From NCBI GenBank assembly GCA_017619835.1, contig JAFZRN010000038.1, forward strand, positions 1 through 64,000: a stretch of DNA of 64,000 bases, written 5' to 3'. The stretch comes from Eubacterium sp. (GTDB taxonomy: Bacteria > Bacillota > Clostridia > Lachnospirales > Lachnospiraceae). Of this stretch, positions 1 through 8,999 are shown piece after piece. The translations under genes and the position numbers were made by a program. The stretch's first letter is position 1. Each line of letters starts with the position of its first letter. The notes under the pieces were generated by a model, which had not been told where the DNA came from, made no database searches, and was given only the letters and a program-made list of their open reading frames with translations.

Positions 1-146
1 AAAGGTAATGGCAATACACTCCTGTCGAGTAGTCAAGCTACAAAATGTCATCAAATGTCCACAGTATCTGAATGTATTGAACCACAGTATAAAAAGAAAG
101 GAAATGTGATGTATCTGCTTCTGACTACATCATACAAGTATATAAT

Positions 147-536
147 ATGCTTTGTACATTTCTTAAATCAAAAATCCATAGAGCAGTAGTTACTCAGGCG
201 GCTCTTAACTATGTAGGCAGTATCACGATAGATGAGGATCTTATGGATGCCTGCGGTCTTATAGAATACGAAAGAGTTCAGGTTGCCGATGTTGATAACG
301 GAAACCGTCTTGAAACTTATGTTATTGCAGGAGATAGAGGAACAGGCATAATCTGTCTTAATGGAGCTGCTGCAAGACTTTGTTCCGAAGGCGACAGAGT
401 GATCATCATGAGCTATGCCCAGATGACTCCGGAGGAATTCAAGGAGAATCCCCCGAAGGTAGTTTTCGTGAATAAGGAAAATAAGATCAAAAGAGTGACA
501 AGATACGAAAAGCACGGCGAGCTTTTTGATATCTAA
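147..536 (+). CDS. panD: Aspartate 1-decarboxylase
   Basis: Pyruvoyl-dependent enzyme that makes beta-alanine from L-aspartate for pantothenate and coenzyme A. The 129-residue length is normal. The self-cleavage pair Gly24-Ser25 is present in YVGSITID, with Lys9, Arg54, Tyr58 and the Asn72-Gly-Ala-Ala turn at the positions known from E. coli PanD. The stop lies 10 bases before the start of coaBC, so the two probably form a coenzyme A operon. Start choice is odd: this ATG is the only one in frame but has no Shine-Dalgarno; the good one nearby (AAGAAAGGA, 94-102) serves an out-of-frame ATG at 109. Identity is secure; the way it is initiated is not. Confidence 0.95.
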   Translation: MLCTFLKSKIHRAVVTQAALNYVGSITIDEDLMDACGLIEYERVQVADVDNGNRLETYVIAGDRGTGIICLNGAAARLCSEGDRVIIMSYAQMTPEEFKENPPKVVFVNKENKIKRVTRYEKHGELFDI

Positions 537-546
537 GGAGGAGCCT

Positions 547-1743
547 ATGTTATCTGGAAAGAATATACTTCTTTGCGTAAGCGGCGGGATAGCTGCATAT
601 AAGATGGCTGATGTTGCAAGCATGCTGGTAAAGCTGAATGCCGATGTACATGTATGCATGACTGAGAATGCAACAAAGTTTATCCCTGCCGAAACATTCA
701 GTGTGCTTACAAAGAATAAGGTTTATACAGATGTTTTTGATGAAACACCTGATGATTATATAAATGTTCCGCATATCTCACTTGGAACATCTGCAGACTG
801 CATCCTGGTTGCACCTGCAACTGCAAATATAATCGGTAAGATTGCAAATGGCATCGCGGACGATATGGTATCGACAACAGTACTTCCAGCACGTTGTCCT
901 ATTCTTATCGCGCCTTCAATGAATGTATATATGTTTGAAAATCCTATTGTTCAGGATAACATTGAGAAGCTTAAGAGATTCGGATATAAGATAATCGAAC
1001 CGGCATCCGGGCATCTTGCATGCGGATATGACGGTAAAGGAAAGCTTCCTTCACCTGAAACACTTGTAGAATGTGTTGTATATGAGACCGCTGAAGAAAA
1101 GGATATGAAGGGTAAGAAGGTGCTTGTAAATGCAGGACCCACAAGAGAATCTCTTGATCCTGTACGTTTTATAACCAATCATTCTTCGGGAAAGATGGGA
1201 TTTGCGGTAGCTAAGGCTGCAGCTAACAGAGGAGCAGATGTAACTCTTGTCACAGGTCCCGTAAGTCTTGAAACTCCTGTTGGGGTTAATAGGATTGATA
1301 TTGAGTCTGCCTCTGATATGTATGAAGAGATGACAAAAGCCGCTGCAGAATCGGATATTATCATAATGTCTGCTGCAGTTGCAGATTATACACCAAATGA
1401 AGTTGCCGATAATAAGATAAAGAAATCTGACGGTAATCTCGCGATCGACCTTAAGAGGACTCAGGATATACTTAAGACTATCGGTGAAGTCAAAAAAGAA
1501 GGACAGATCATAGTAGGATTTTCGATGGAGACAGAGAATCTTCTCGAGAATTCCCGGAAGAAACTCATTTCCAAAAATGCGGATATGATATGTGCTAACA
1601 GTCTTAAAACTCCGGGCGCCGGATATCAGGTTGATACCAATATAATAACGCTTATAACCAAGGATGATGAAGAGGAACTGCCTCTTATGTCTAAGTATGA
1701 CGCAGCCAAAAAGATACTTGATAAAGTTTTGACTCTGGCTTAG
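547..1743 (+). CDS. coaBC: Bifunctional phosphopantothenoylcysteine decarboxylase / phosphopantothenate-cysteine ligase
   Basis: Catalyses two consecutive steps of coenzyme A synthesis: ligation of cysteine to 4'-phosphopantothenate (CoaB) and decarboxylation to 4'-phosphopantetheine (CoaC). The N-terminal flavodoxin-like CoaC half shows SGGIAAYK, the active-site His in NVPHISLG, PSMNVYM and the PASGHLACG clamp. The CoaB half starts near residue 185 with VNAGPTRESLDPVRFITNHS and includes the lysine-rich NKIKK loop. Length 398 residues is typical. I start it at 547 because AAGGAGG (535-541) lies five bases upstream; a longer reading from 526 would overlap panD. Sits directly behind panD, as expected for one pathway. 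Confidence 0.95.
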   Translation: MLSGKNILLCVSGGIAAYKMADVASMLVKLNADVHVCMTENATKFIPAETFSVLTKNKVYTDVFDETPDDYINVPHISLGTSADCILVAPATANIIGKIANGIADDMVSTTVLPARCPILIAPSMNVYMFENPIVQDNIEKLKRFGYKIIEPASGHLACGYDGKGKLPSPETLVECVVYETAEEKDMKGKKVLVNAGPTRESLDPVRFITNHSSGKMGFAVAKAAANRGADVTLVTGPVSLETPVGVNRIDIESASDMYEEMTKAAAESDIIIMSAAVADYTPNEVADNKIKKSDGNLAIDLKRTQDILKTIGEVKKEGQIIVGFSMETENLLENSRKKLISKNADMICANSLKTPGAGYQVDTNIITLITKDDEEELPLMSKYDAAKKILDKVLTLA

Positions 1744-1812
1744 TTTTTCCTTTTAATAAGTAGAAAAATATGATAGAATAAAGGCTGATTTTCAGATGTG
1801 GGAGGTAATTAC

Positions 1813-2472
1813 TTGGAAGCCTATAAGAAAGAATTTGTTGACTTTATGCTTGATTCGAATGTTTTAAGATTCGGAGACTTTACTTTAAAGAGCGGAAGGA
1901 AATCTCCTTTCTTCATGAATGCCGGTCTTTATATTACAGGAACACAGCTAAAGAAACTTGGTGAGTTTTATGCAAAAGCTATCCATAATACCTACGGAGA
2001 TGATTTCGATGTGGTGTTCGGACCTGCTTATAAGGGAATCCCCATAAGTGTTACGACTGCAATTGCTTACCAGGAGTTATACGGTAAAGAGATCAGATAC
2101 TGCTCAAACAGAAAAGAGAAAAAGGACCACGGAGATGTGGGAATGCTTCTCGGAAGTCCGCTTAAGGATGGAGACAGAGTAGTAGTGGTCGAGGATGTTA
2201 CCACATCAGGTAAGTCAATGGAAGAGACAATCCCCATTATCAAGGCCGAAGCCGATATCGAGATATTAGGCCTTATGGTATCTCTTAACAGATGTGAAAG
2301 AGGAAAGGGTGAAAAGGGCGCTCTCGATGAGATAAAAGAGCTTTACGGATTCGAGACAAATGCTATCGTTTCCATGTTTGAGATAATTGATTATCTCGTT
2401 GAAAAAGGTGTTATAGATGACGAGCTTAAAGCAAGGCTCAATGCATATTATGATGAATACGGATTAAAATAA
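1813..2472 (+). CDS. pyrE: Orotate phosphoribosyltransferase
   Basis: Transfers phosphoribosyl from PRPP to orotate to give OMP in pyrimidine synthesis. The PRPP loop VVVVEDVTTSGKS is at about residues 123-135, the orotate-binding stretch FTLKSGRKSPFF is near the N-terminus, and the catalytic-loop lysines sit in SNRKEKKDHG. A GTG at 1798 would give a longer product, but GGGAGGT (1800-1806) lies within that extension and six bases before a TTG at 1813, so TTG 1813 is the better start (219 residues). It stands alone here without other pyr genes and is followed 21 bases later by a small membrane protein gene. Confidence 0.93.
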   Translation: MEAYKKEFVDFMLDSNVLRFGDFTLKSGRKSPFFMNAGLYITGTQLKKLGEFYAKAIHNTYGDDFDVVFGPAYKGIPISVTTAIAYQELYGKEIRYCSNRKEKKDHGDVGMLLGSPLKDGDRVVVVEDVTTSGKSMEETIPIIKAEADIEILGLMVSLNRCERGKGEKGALDEIKELYGFETNAIVSMFEIIDYLVEKGVIDDELKARLNAYYDEYGLK

Positions 2473-2493
2473 CTGACTCGAAAGGTGAATGAT

Positions 2494-2643
2494 ATGGAAA
2501 AGGTATATAAGCTTCTTAAGACAGTAGGCGGTTGGAATATTGCTATTGGAGTACTTCTTATAGTATTCGGTATAACACTCGGAATACTTAATATAGTATC
2601 GGGTGCAAATCTTATAAGAAACAGAAAGAATATTCTGTTTTAA
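2494..2643 (+). CDS. Small membrane protein of unknown function (49 aa)
   Basis: A 49-codon frame running from ATG 2494 to TAA 2641, preceded by the weak Shine-Dalgarno AAAGGTG. The product has a short basic-amphipathic start (MEKVYKLLKTVGGW), one long hydrophobic segment from about residue 15 to 40 rich in Ile, Val, Leu and Gly, and a basic tail RNRKN. This fits a single-pass inner-membrane micropeptide. It directly follows pyrE and precedes the tRNA-Gly promoter, so it is probably cotranscribed with pyrE. I do not recognise a family; coding status rests on the start, hydrophobic pattern and charged ends. Confidence 0.6.
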   Translation: MEKVYKLLKTVGGWNIAIGVLLIVFGITLGILNIVSGANLIRNRKNILF

Positions 2644-2660
2644 TAAATGATTAAAAGATG

Positions 2661-2689
2661 TTGACTTAATTTTCAAGTTGTGATAATAT
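2661..2689 (+). promoter_or_regulatory. Sigma-A type promoter of tRNA-Gly
   Basis: TTGACT at 2661-2666 and TAATAT at 2684-2689 are separated by 17 bases, 39 bases before the tRNA. This is a near-consensus vegetative promoter and could also supply the LTA synthase gene downstream. Confidence 0.7.
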
Positions 2690-2727
2690 ACCCATTGTTG
2701 CGACGATGCGTAAGGTATGTCGCTTAT

Positions 2728-2799
<72 letters not shown>

Positions 2800-2808
2800 T
2801 TTTGTGTG

Positions 2809-2841
2809 CACGAGGCCTGCAATTGTTGCAGGTCTTTCGTG
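2809..2841 (+). terminator. Hairpin after tRNA-Gly, probable terminator or attenuator
   Basis: CCTGCAA-TTG-TTGCAGG forms a seven-pair stem extended by CACGA/TCGTG. It lies between the tRNA and the ribosome binding site of the LTA synthase gene. The following T-tract is poor (TTGTTT), so termination is probably partial, allowing read-through to the next gene. Confidence 0.45.
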
Positions 2842-2863
2842 TTGTTTAAGGACAGATTGTAAA

Positions 2864-4939
2864 ATGAATGAAAACATTAAAAAACTTAAAACGAATCTGG
2901 CAAAAGCAGTCAGAAAGTCTTATGATCTGCCCCTCTGGAAGTGGATAATTGTCTGTTTTTTCATCTCGATTATCATGGTTGTCCTTCTGGAGATGCTTGG
3001 AAGAAGATCGCTTATCAGCCCGTTTGTTTTCATTTTTCATAATCCGGTCATTTTTCTTTACAACATCCTGATCATTTACTTCACATTATCCATATCCCTT
3101 CTTTTCAAGAGAAGAGGATTTGTAATGGGTCTGATAGCGCTTCTCTGGCTCGGTGTAGGAACCATCAATTTCGTACTTCTCGGATACAGGATCACACCTT
3201 TCTCGGCCATCGACTTTCTTATGTTCTCCGACGTCCTGAGTATGTTCAATATCTACTTCAATCTTGGACAGAGAATTGCGATAGTGGTAGGAGTGATCAT
3301 TTTCATAATAGTTATAGTGGTCGCATTTCTTAAAACGCCGATCATAAAAGGCAAGGTACATTATGTACAGGGAAGCATTGTCGTCCTGGTGTCATTTACC
3401 ATTTTATACTTTATGACGTTCCTTGCTCTTGAAAGTTCGCTGATATCCGATAAATTCACAAATCTCGGAACGGCTTATAAATCCTACGGATTTGTTTACT
3501 GTTTTTCAAACAGTATCATCGATCAGGGCATCAGCAAACCTGATGATTACAGCGAATACAGAGTAAAGAAGATGGCACGTGAGGCTCTTAAAACTTCTAA
3601 TAAGATCAATCACGTAAAGTATCCTTTTAAGGATCATGTAAGGCAGTATCCCGATATAATCGTTATCCAGCTTGAATCTTTTATAGATATAGGCAGGGTA
3701 AATGGCGTCCATACCAGTAAAGAATCCATACCGAACTTTAAGAAATTCGAAGAGGAATATCCAAGCGGATTTCTGACTGTTCCCGCTATCGGTGCAGGAA
3801 CCGCAAATACCGAGTTTGAGATTGTGACCGGTATGAAGAGTAAAATCTTCGGTGCAGGAGAGTATCCATATAAGACTGTCCTTACCGAGACTCCGTGTGA
3901 GAGCATGGCTCAGCTTCTGCTTCGTAAGGGCTACGGAACACATGCGATACATAATAATAAAGCAAAATTCTATTCCAGGGATATGACCTATGCAAATCTT
4001 GGTTTTCAGACATTTACCTCTCTGGAATATATGCTTCACTATAATAAGACCCAGACAGGCTGGGCTAAAGATGACTGTCTTCCTGAAGAGATAGTAAAGG
4101 CTCTGGATTATGATGAAGAGCCGGATTTCGTATTTACCATATCCGTTCAGGGACATGGGCGTTATCCCAAAAGTGAGCTTAAATCAATCGAGCATGTAAA
4201 GGTAACTCTTGATTCAGAGGATCCCGAACTTGCCAATCAGTTCGGATATTTCGTAAATCAGTGTTACGAAATGGATGAGATGATAGGAAAGCTTAAAGAA
4301 ACTCTTGATAATAGAGAGAGGGATTATGTGCTTGTACTTTACGGAGACCATATCCCGAGCCTCACATTTGAGGAAGGACAGTTTAATTCCGGTACCGAGA
4401 CACAGACCGAATATGTCATAATAAGCAGCTTTGATCTAGGTCTTGAGGATAGAGATATAAATGCTTATGAGCTTTCAGATTACCTTTTAAGAGCTCTCGG
4501 ATATAAACCGGGTATGGCCCAGGATTTTCATAAGGCCTTCTATAACGAAGATTCTTTTGAACCAAATGAAATATATGATGAAAATATGGTCTATCTGCAG
4601 TATGATATGCTATATGGCGATAAATACGTATATGATTATATTGAACCATATCAGAGAGTTGATATGAGACTTGGTCTCTATGATATAACGCTGAGCAAAG
4701 TGGAATACAATGATTCTACCGGATCCATCGTAGTCAGAGGAGAGAACTTTACCCCATTTTCAAAAGTTCTAATCAATGACGAACGTATGCCCACTACCTA
4801 TATAGATGAAAATACGATAATGATCATCTCGGATGAGGTAGAGAATCCTCCGGAAGGCGGAGAAGTATTCACAGTTGCCCAGATAGATAAAGATAAGCAT
4901 GAGCTCAGCCGTTCAAATGAGCTGATCTATGCTAAGTAA
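2864..4939 (+). CDS. LTA synthase family sulfatase-fold membrane protein with C-terminal TIG domain
   Basis: Resembles LtaS-type enzymes, which transfer glycerol phosphate from phosphatidylglycerol to a growing teichoic acid on the outer membrane face. In the 691-residue product about five transmembrane helices fill residues 25-235. The sulfatase-like catalytic domain follows: metal ligand Glu in VIQLESF, the nucleophile Thr region in GAGTANTEFE, and the metal site GDHIPSL. Residues 605-691 look like an IPT/TIG immunoglobulin-like domain (SIVVRGENFTPFSKVLIN), not part of ordinary LtaS. I start it at ATG 2864, with AAGGA about 11 bases upstream; a longer open frame runs back through the tRNA and is not plausible. 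Substrate is inferred. Confidence 0.85.
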   Translation: MNENIKKLKTNLAKAVRKSYDLPLWKWIIVCFFISIIMVVLLEMLGRRSLISPFVFIFHNPVIFLYNILIIYFTLSISLLFKRRGFVMGLIALLWLGVGTINFVLLGYRITPFSAIDFLMFSDVLSMFNIYFNLGQRIAIVVGVIIFIIVIVVAFLKTPIIKGKVHYVQGSIVVLVSFTILYFMTFLALESSLISDKFTNLGTAYKSYGFVYCFSNSIIDQGISKPDDYSEYRVKKMAREALKTSNKINHVKYPFKDHVRQYPDIIVIQLESFIDIGRVNGVHTSKESIPNFKKFEEEYPSGFLTVPAIGAGTANTEFEIVTGMKSKIFGAGEYPYKTVLTETPCESMAQLLLRKGYGTHAIHNNKAKFYSRDMTYANLGFQTFTSLEYMLHYNKTQTGWAKDDCLPEEIVKALDYDEEPDFVFTISVQGHGRYPKSELKSIEHVKVTLDSEDPELANQFGYFVNQCYEMDEMIGKLKETLDNRERDYVLVLYGDHIPSLTFEEGQFNSGTETQTEYVIISSFDLGLEDRDINAYELSDYLLRALGYKPGMAQDFHKAFYNEDSFEPNEIYDENMVYLQYDMLYGDKYVYDYIEPYQRVDMRLGLYDITLSKVEYNDSTGSIVVRGENFTPFSKVLINDERMPTTYIDENTIMIISDEVENPPEGGEVFTVAQIDKDKHELSRSNELIYAK

Positions 4940-4952
4940 ACAGGAGAAAATT

Positions 4953-6782
4953 ATGATAAGAGAAAACATCAGAAATGTTGCAATCATTGCCCACGTAGAC
5001 CACGGCAAGACAACCCTTGTAGACGGGCTTCTTAAACAGAGCGGAGTCTTCAGGGAGAATCAGGACGTTGCCGAAAGAGTTATGGATTCAAATGATATCG
5101 AGCGTGAGAGAGGTATAACGATCCTTTCCAAGAATACGGCAGTAATGTATAACGATATCAAGATCAATATCATCGATACTCCGGGACATGCCGATTTCGG
5201 TGGCGAGGTTGAACGTGTCCTTAAGATGGTGGATGGAGTTATACTCGTTGTCGATGCATTTGAAGGCCCGATGCCTCAGACAAGATTCGTTCTTCAGAAG
5301 GCACTTCAGCTGGATCTTGCTGTTATCGTCTGTGTTAATAAGATAGACAGACCCGATGCAAGACCCGAAGCTGTCGAAGAAGAAGTACTTGAGCTTCTCA
5401 TGGATCTGGATGCAAATGATAAGCAGCTCGACTGTCCTTTTGTATATGCATCAGCAAGAGACGGAGTAGCATCATATACACCCGATGAGCAGGGAACTGA
5501 CATGAAGCCGCTTTTCGAGACTATCATCAAAGCAATCCCCGCACCGGAAGGAGACGATGAAAGAGGTCTCCAGATGCTTATCAGCACAATAGATTATAAT
5601 GAATATACAGGCCGTATCGGTGTTGGTAAGATTGATAACGGAACAATTAAAGTAAATCAGGAAGCTCTTATCGTAAATCATCATGATCCGGACCGTATGG
5701 AAAAGGTTAAGATCACAAAGCTTTATGAGTATGACGGGCTTTCAAAGGTTGACGTTACAGAAGCAACAGTAGGTTCTATAGTAGCCGTATCCGGTATCGC
5801 AGATCTTAAGATCGGTGATACGATCTGTTCTGTCGATCAGCCCGATGCAATACCTTTCCAGAAGATAACGGAGCCAACCATTTCCATGAATTTCATGGTA
5901 AATGATTCTCCGCTTGCAGGTAAAGAAGGTAAATTCATAACAAGCCGCCAGATAAGAGACAGACTTTATAGAGAGCTTAATACAGATGTTTCACTCAGAG
6001 TTGAAGATACTGAATCTACTGACTGCTTCAAGGTATCAGGAAGAGGAGAGCTACACCTTTCCGTTCTTATCGAGAACATGAGACGTGAGGGCTATGAATT
6101 TGCGGTAAGTAAAGCAGAAGTTATCTATAAAGAAGATGAAAGAGGAAAGAGACTTGAGCCATATGAGATTGCCATCGTGGACGTTCCCGATGAATTCTCC
6201 GGTACTGTCATCAATATGATGAGCATCCGTAAGGGAGAACTTTCCGGTATGGCACCTACCAATGGTGGGGTTACAAGACTTGAATTCAGGATACCTTCAA
6301 GAGGCCTTATAGGCTTCAGAGGAGAGTTCCTTACAGCTACAAAGGGTAACGGAGTCATTAATACCATATTCGACGGATATGACCCTTATAAAGGCGATAT
6401 GAGCTACCGCTCCAACGGAAGCCTTATAGCATTCGAAGCAGGAACATCCGTAACATACGGCCTTTTCAACGCACAGGAAAGAGGAACCCTCTTCATCGGC
6501 CCCGGCGTTCAGGTATACGGCGGAATGGTTGTCGGAGAAACAGGCCGTTCTGAAGACATCGAAGTAAATGTATGTAAGACAAAGCATCTTACCAATACAC
6601 GTTCCTCAGGAGCAGACGAAGCACTTAAACTTGTTCCACCTAAGCAGCTTTCACTCGAGCAGTCACTCGACTTCTTAGAGACAGACGAGCTGTTGGAGAT
6701 AACTCCGGAGAACTTAAGAATACGTAAGAAGATACTTGATTCACGACTCAGGATGAGAGAAAACAGAAGAAACAATTTATAA
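4953..6782 (+). CDS. typA: Ribosome-associated translational GTPase TypA/BipA
   Basis: EF-G-like GTPase that binds the ribosome and supports 50S assembly and stress adaptation. The 609-residue protein has G1 [10 protein letters not shown]2 RGITI, G3 [10 protein letters not shown] and G4 NKIDRPDA, then the beta-barrel and EF-G III/V-like domains and the BipA-specific C-terminal part ([26 protein letters not shown]). AGGAGA (4942-4947) sits five bases before ATG 4953, which is preferred to an upstream ATG that overlaps the end of the preceding gene. It stops just before the promoter and folded leader of pncB. Confidence 0.96.
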   Translation: MIRENIRNVAIIAHVDHGKTTLVDGLLKQSGVFRENQDVAERVMDSNDIERERGITILSKNTAVMYNDIKINIIDTPGHADFGGEVERVLKMVDGVILVVDAFEGPMPQTRFVLQKALQLDLAVIVCVNKIDRPDARPEAVEEEVLELLMDLDANDKQLDCPFVYASARDGVASYTPDEQGTDMKPLFETIIKAIPAPEGDDERGLQMLISTIDYNEYTGRIGVGKIDNGTIKVNQEALIVNHHDPDRMEKVKITKLYEYDGLSKVDVTEATVGSIVAVSGIADLKIGDTICSVDQPDAIPFQKITEPTISMNFMVNDSPLAGKEGKFITSRQIRDRLYRELNTDVSLRVEDTESTDCFKVSGRGELHLSVLIENMRREGYEFAVSKAEVIYKEDERGKRLEPYEIAIVDVPDEFSGTVINMMSIRKGELSGMAPTNGGVTRLEFRIPSRGLIGFRGEFLTATKGNGVINTIFDGYDPYKGDMSYRSNGSLIAFEAGTSVTYGLFNAQERGTLFIGPGVQVYGGMVVGETGRSEDIEVNVCKTKHLTNTRSSGADEALKLVPPKQLSLEQSLDFLETDELLEITPENLRIRKKILDSRLRMRENRRNNL

Positions 6783-6810
6783 CTATAAATTTGAATTAGT
6801 TATACTCGAA

Positions 6811-6962
6811 GATATATGCAGACTTGCTTTCAGGGACCTTTCGGGCCTGTTCACTTAGCGATTCAGACAGCTGCTTTAGCAGATGGCTGAGAGCTTAGTG
6901 AGCCTAGGGGTGCCCGAAACAGAAGCGCGAGCTGTGCCCTGAAAGGAAGTTCTGCATATATC
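6811..6962 (+). ncRNA. Highly structured leader RNA before pncB, family not identified
   Basis: About 150 bases fold almost completely. A perfect 12-bp closing stem pairs 6811-6822 (GATATATGCAGA) with 6951-6962. Stacked on it is a second stem, 6828-6835 TTTCAGGG with 6937-6944. Inside, 6839-6846 TTTCGGGC pairs with 6912-6919 GCCCGAAA, topped by TCACTTAGC/GCTTAGTGA and an apical CTGC-TTTA-GCAG hairpin. On the 3' side a small hairpin AGC-GCGA-GCT has a GNRA tetraloop, giving a three-way junction. It ends 31 bases before the pncB ATG with no terminator between, so it may be a cis-acting leader such as a riboswitch. A 6S-like rod RNA is the main alternative. I could not match it to a TPP, SAM, glycine, c-di-GMP or known NAD class. 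Confidence 0.6.
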
Positions 6963-6993
6963 GAGACTGCTAAAGATCAGAAAGGGGATTACT

Positions 6994-8436
6994 ATGAGAA
7001 ATCTGACTATGCTTATGGACTTCTATGAATTAACCATGGCAAACGGTTATTTTGTGACAGGCAACAAGGACAAGGTTGCCGTATTCGATATGTTCTACAG
7101 AACCAATCCGGACGGTGGCGGCTTCGTTGTAAGCGCCGGTCTCGAGATGCTTATCGATTACGTCAAGAATCTTAAATTCACTGATGACGATATCGAATAC
7201 TTAAGAGGACGCGAGATGTTCGACGAAGGCTTCCTTGATTACCTTAAGAACTTCAAGTTCACCGGTACAATTGAGGCTATTCCCGAAGGAACGATCGTAT
7301 ATCCCAATATTCCCATAGTTACAGTGACCGCTCCCATAATCGAAGCTCAGCTCCTTGAGACCATGCTTCTCATATGTATCAACTTCCAGTCTCTTATTGC
7401 TACAAAGGCTAACAGGATTTCGAGAGCAGCTGGAGATGCCATCGTAATGGAATTCGGTGCAAGACGTGCACAGGGTCCGGATGCTGCCGTATGGGGTACC
7501 AGAGCATGCTATATCGGCGGTGTAGGTACAACAGCTACAGTTATGGCAGATCAGCAGTTCGGTGTTAAAGCAGTCGGTACAATGGCTCACAGCTGGGTTG
7601 AATTCTTCCCTTCGGAATATGAATCATTTAAGGCCTATTCAGAAGTTTATCCCGATAACAGCGTACTTCTCATAGATACATATGATATCCTGGAAAGCGG
7701 ACTTCCAAATGCTATCAAGGTAGCTCATGAAGTTCTCGAACCGATGGGCAAACGCCTTAAGGGTGTCAGGATAGACAGCGGAGACCTTGCTTACTTCTCA
7801 AAGAAGATAAGAAGAAGACTTGATGAAGAAGGTCTTGAGGATTGCCAGATTGTTGTTTCCAACAGCGTTGACGAATATCTTATCGAGTCACTTAATAAAC
7901 AGGGTGCAAAGATCAATTCCTACGGTGTAGGTGAAAGAATGATCACTTCCAAGTCAGATCCCGTATTCGGCGGAGTATATAAGCTTGTAGCCGTTAAGGA
8001 AGGCGATGAGTTCATCCCTAAGATTAAGATTTCGGAAAATATCGAGAAGATCACAAATCCCGGAAAGAAAAAGGTTTATCGTATCTACAGTCAGAAGACC
8101 GGATTTGCCATTGCAGACCTTCTCACGCTTGAAAATGAGACACCTGACTTCAGCGATTCCTATACATTTATCGATCCTCAGATGCCATGGAAGAATATGA
8201 AGTTCAGAAATGTCGATGCAAAACCGCTTCAGAAAGTCATTTTCAAGGACGGTGAGTATGTATATGATCAGCCAAGCCTTAAAGAGATCCAGGATTTCGT
8301 AAAGAAACAGCTTACTGATGAGATATGGGAAGAGGAACAGAGATTCTATAATCCTCATATCCATTATCTGGATCTTTCAGTAGATCTTTATGAGACAAAG
8401 AAGAACCTGCTTTCGGGTATTGAGTTCATAGATTAA
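6994..8436 (+). CDS. pncB: Nicotinate phosphoribosyltransferase
   Basis: Salvages nicotinate for NAD by making nicotinate mononucleotide from PRPP with ATP hydrolysis. The 480-residue length fits the Gram-positive type. Motifs include the N-terminal LTMLMDFYELTMANGY, the substrate loop FGARRAQGPDAA, the phosphorylated His199 in GTMAHSWVEFF and the phosphate-binding VRIDSGDLA near residue 258. AAAGGGG (6981-6987) is a good ribosome binding site. The folded RNA upstream suggests control at the leader; with nadE at 50.8 kb the window covers salvage entry and last step of NAD synthesis. Confidence 0.95.
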   Translation: MRNLTMLMDFYELTMANGYFVTGNKDKVAVFDMFYRTNPDGGGFVVSAGLEMLIDYVKNLKFTDDDIEYLRGREMFDEGFLDYLKNFKFTGTIEAIPEGTIVYPNIPIVTVTAPIIEAQLLETMLLICINFQSLIATKANRISRAAGDAIVMEFGARRAQGPDAAVWGTRACYIGGVGTTATVMADQQFGVKAVGTMAHSWVEFFPSEYESFKAYSEVYPDNSVLLIDTYDILESGLPNAIKVAHEVLEPMGKRLKGVRIDSGDLAYFSKKIRRRLDEEGLEDCQIVVSNSVDEYLIESLNKQGAKINSYGVGERMITSKSDPVFGGVYKLVAVKEGDEFIPKIKISENIEKITNPGKKKVYRIYSQKTGFAIADLLTLENETPDFSDSYTFIDPQMPWKNMKFRNVDAKPLQKVIFKDGEYVYDQPSLKEIQDFVKKQLTDEIWEEEQRFYNPHIHYLDLSVDLYETKKNLLSGIEFID

Positions 8437-8449
8437 TAATATAAGATTT

Positions 8450-8478
8450 TTGACACAAATCGACTTAGATAGTATAAT
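8450..8478 (+). promoter_or_regulatory. Consensus sigma-A promoter of ybeY
   Basis: TTGACA (8450-8455) and TATAAT (8473-8478) with exactly 17 bases between them match the vegetative consensus perfectly. The expected transcription start near 8485 leaves a leader of only about eight bases before the ybeY ATG at 8493. Confidence 0.85.
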
Positions 8479-8492
8479 AGTAGAGGTTTTTT

Positions 8493-8999
8493 ATGAATAT
8501 CTGTATCGATAATGAAACCGATCGGGAGCTCCCTGATTATTATGAGGAGATCATCGAAGATGTCATACTCGGATCACTTGAATATCTTGAGTGTCCATAT
8601 GACTGTGAGGTATCTGTTCTGATAACGGATAATGACGGGATACATGGTATCAATCTTGATGAAAGAGGCATTGATTCACCTACCGATGTCTTGTCATTTC
8701 CATTACTTGATTTTGATGCGCCGAATGATCTTTCATATATTGAGAAATACCCCCAGGATTATTTTAATCCTGAAACTGAGGAGCTTGTTCTCGGTGACAT
8801 CGTCATTTCCGCAGATAAAGTAATATCACAGGCCGAGGAATATGGCCACAGTGATAAAAGAGAGCTTGCATTTCTTGTGGCTCACAGCATGCTGCACCTT
8901 TTCGGATACGATCATATGGAGGAAGATGAACGTATCGTTATGGAAGAAAAACAGCGTGAAATCTTAACTAAGAAAGGATATACCAGAGATTATGAATAA
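8493..8999 (+). CDS. ybeY: Endoribonuclease YbeY, rRNA maturation factor
   Basis: Single-strand-specific metallo-endoribonuclease that takes part in 16S rRNA 3' processing and ribosome quality control. The 168-residue protein carries the zinc motif H131-x3-H135-x5-H141 in HSMLHLFGYDH and the family signature TDVLSFP at residues 64-70. A perfect promoter lies just upstream. Its last eight bases overlap the start of the following lipoprotein gene, suggesting translational coupling. In many Firmicutes ybeY neighbours era and dgkA; here it does not. Confidence 0.94.
   Translation: MNICIDNETDRELPDYYEEIIEDVILGSLEYLECPYDCEVSVLITDNDGIHGINLDERGIDSPTDVLSFPLLDFDAPNDLSYIEKYPQDYFNPETEELVLGDIVISADKVISQAEEYGHSDKRELAFLVAHSMLHLFGYDHMEEDERIVMEEKQREILTKKGYTRDYE

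Noticed and set aside
1-189. Open frame from the window start to TAG 187-189
   Set aside because: The composition is not like a known protein end, and it overlaps the panD start in another frame. Only the part from ATG 109 is mentioned as a possible leader.
6811-6962. TPP, SAM, glycine or c-di-GMP riboswitch, SRP RNA, RNase P or tmRNA in the pncB leader
   Set aside because: The characteristic conserved strings of these RNAs (for example the SRP GGAAGGAAGC-type loop or the RNase P GAGGAAAGUCC) are not present.
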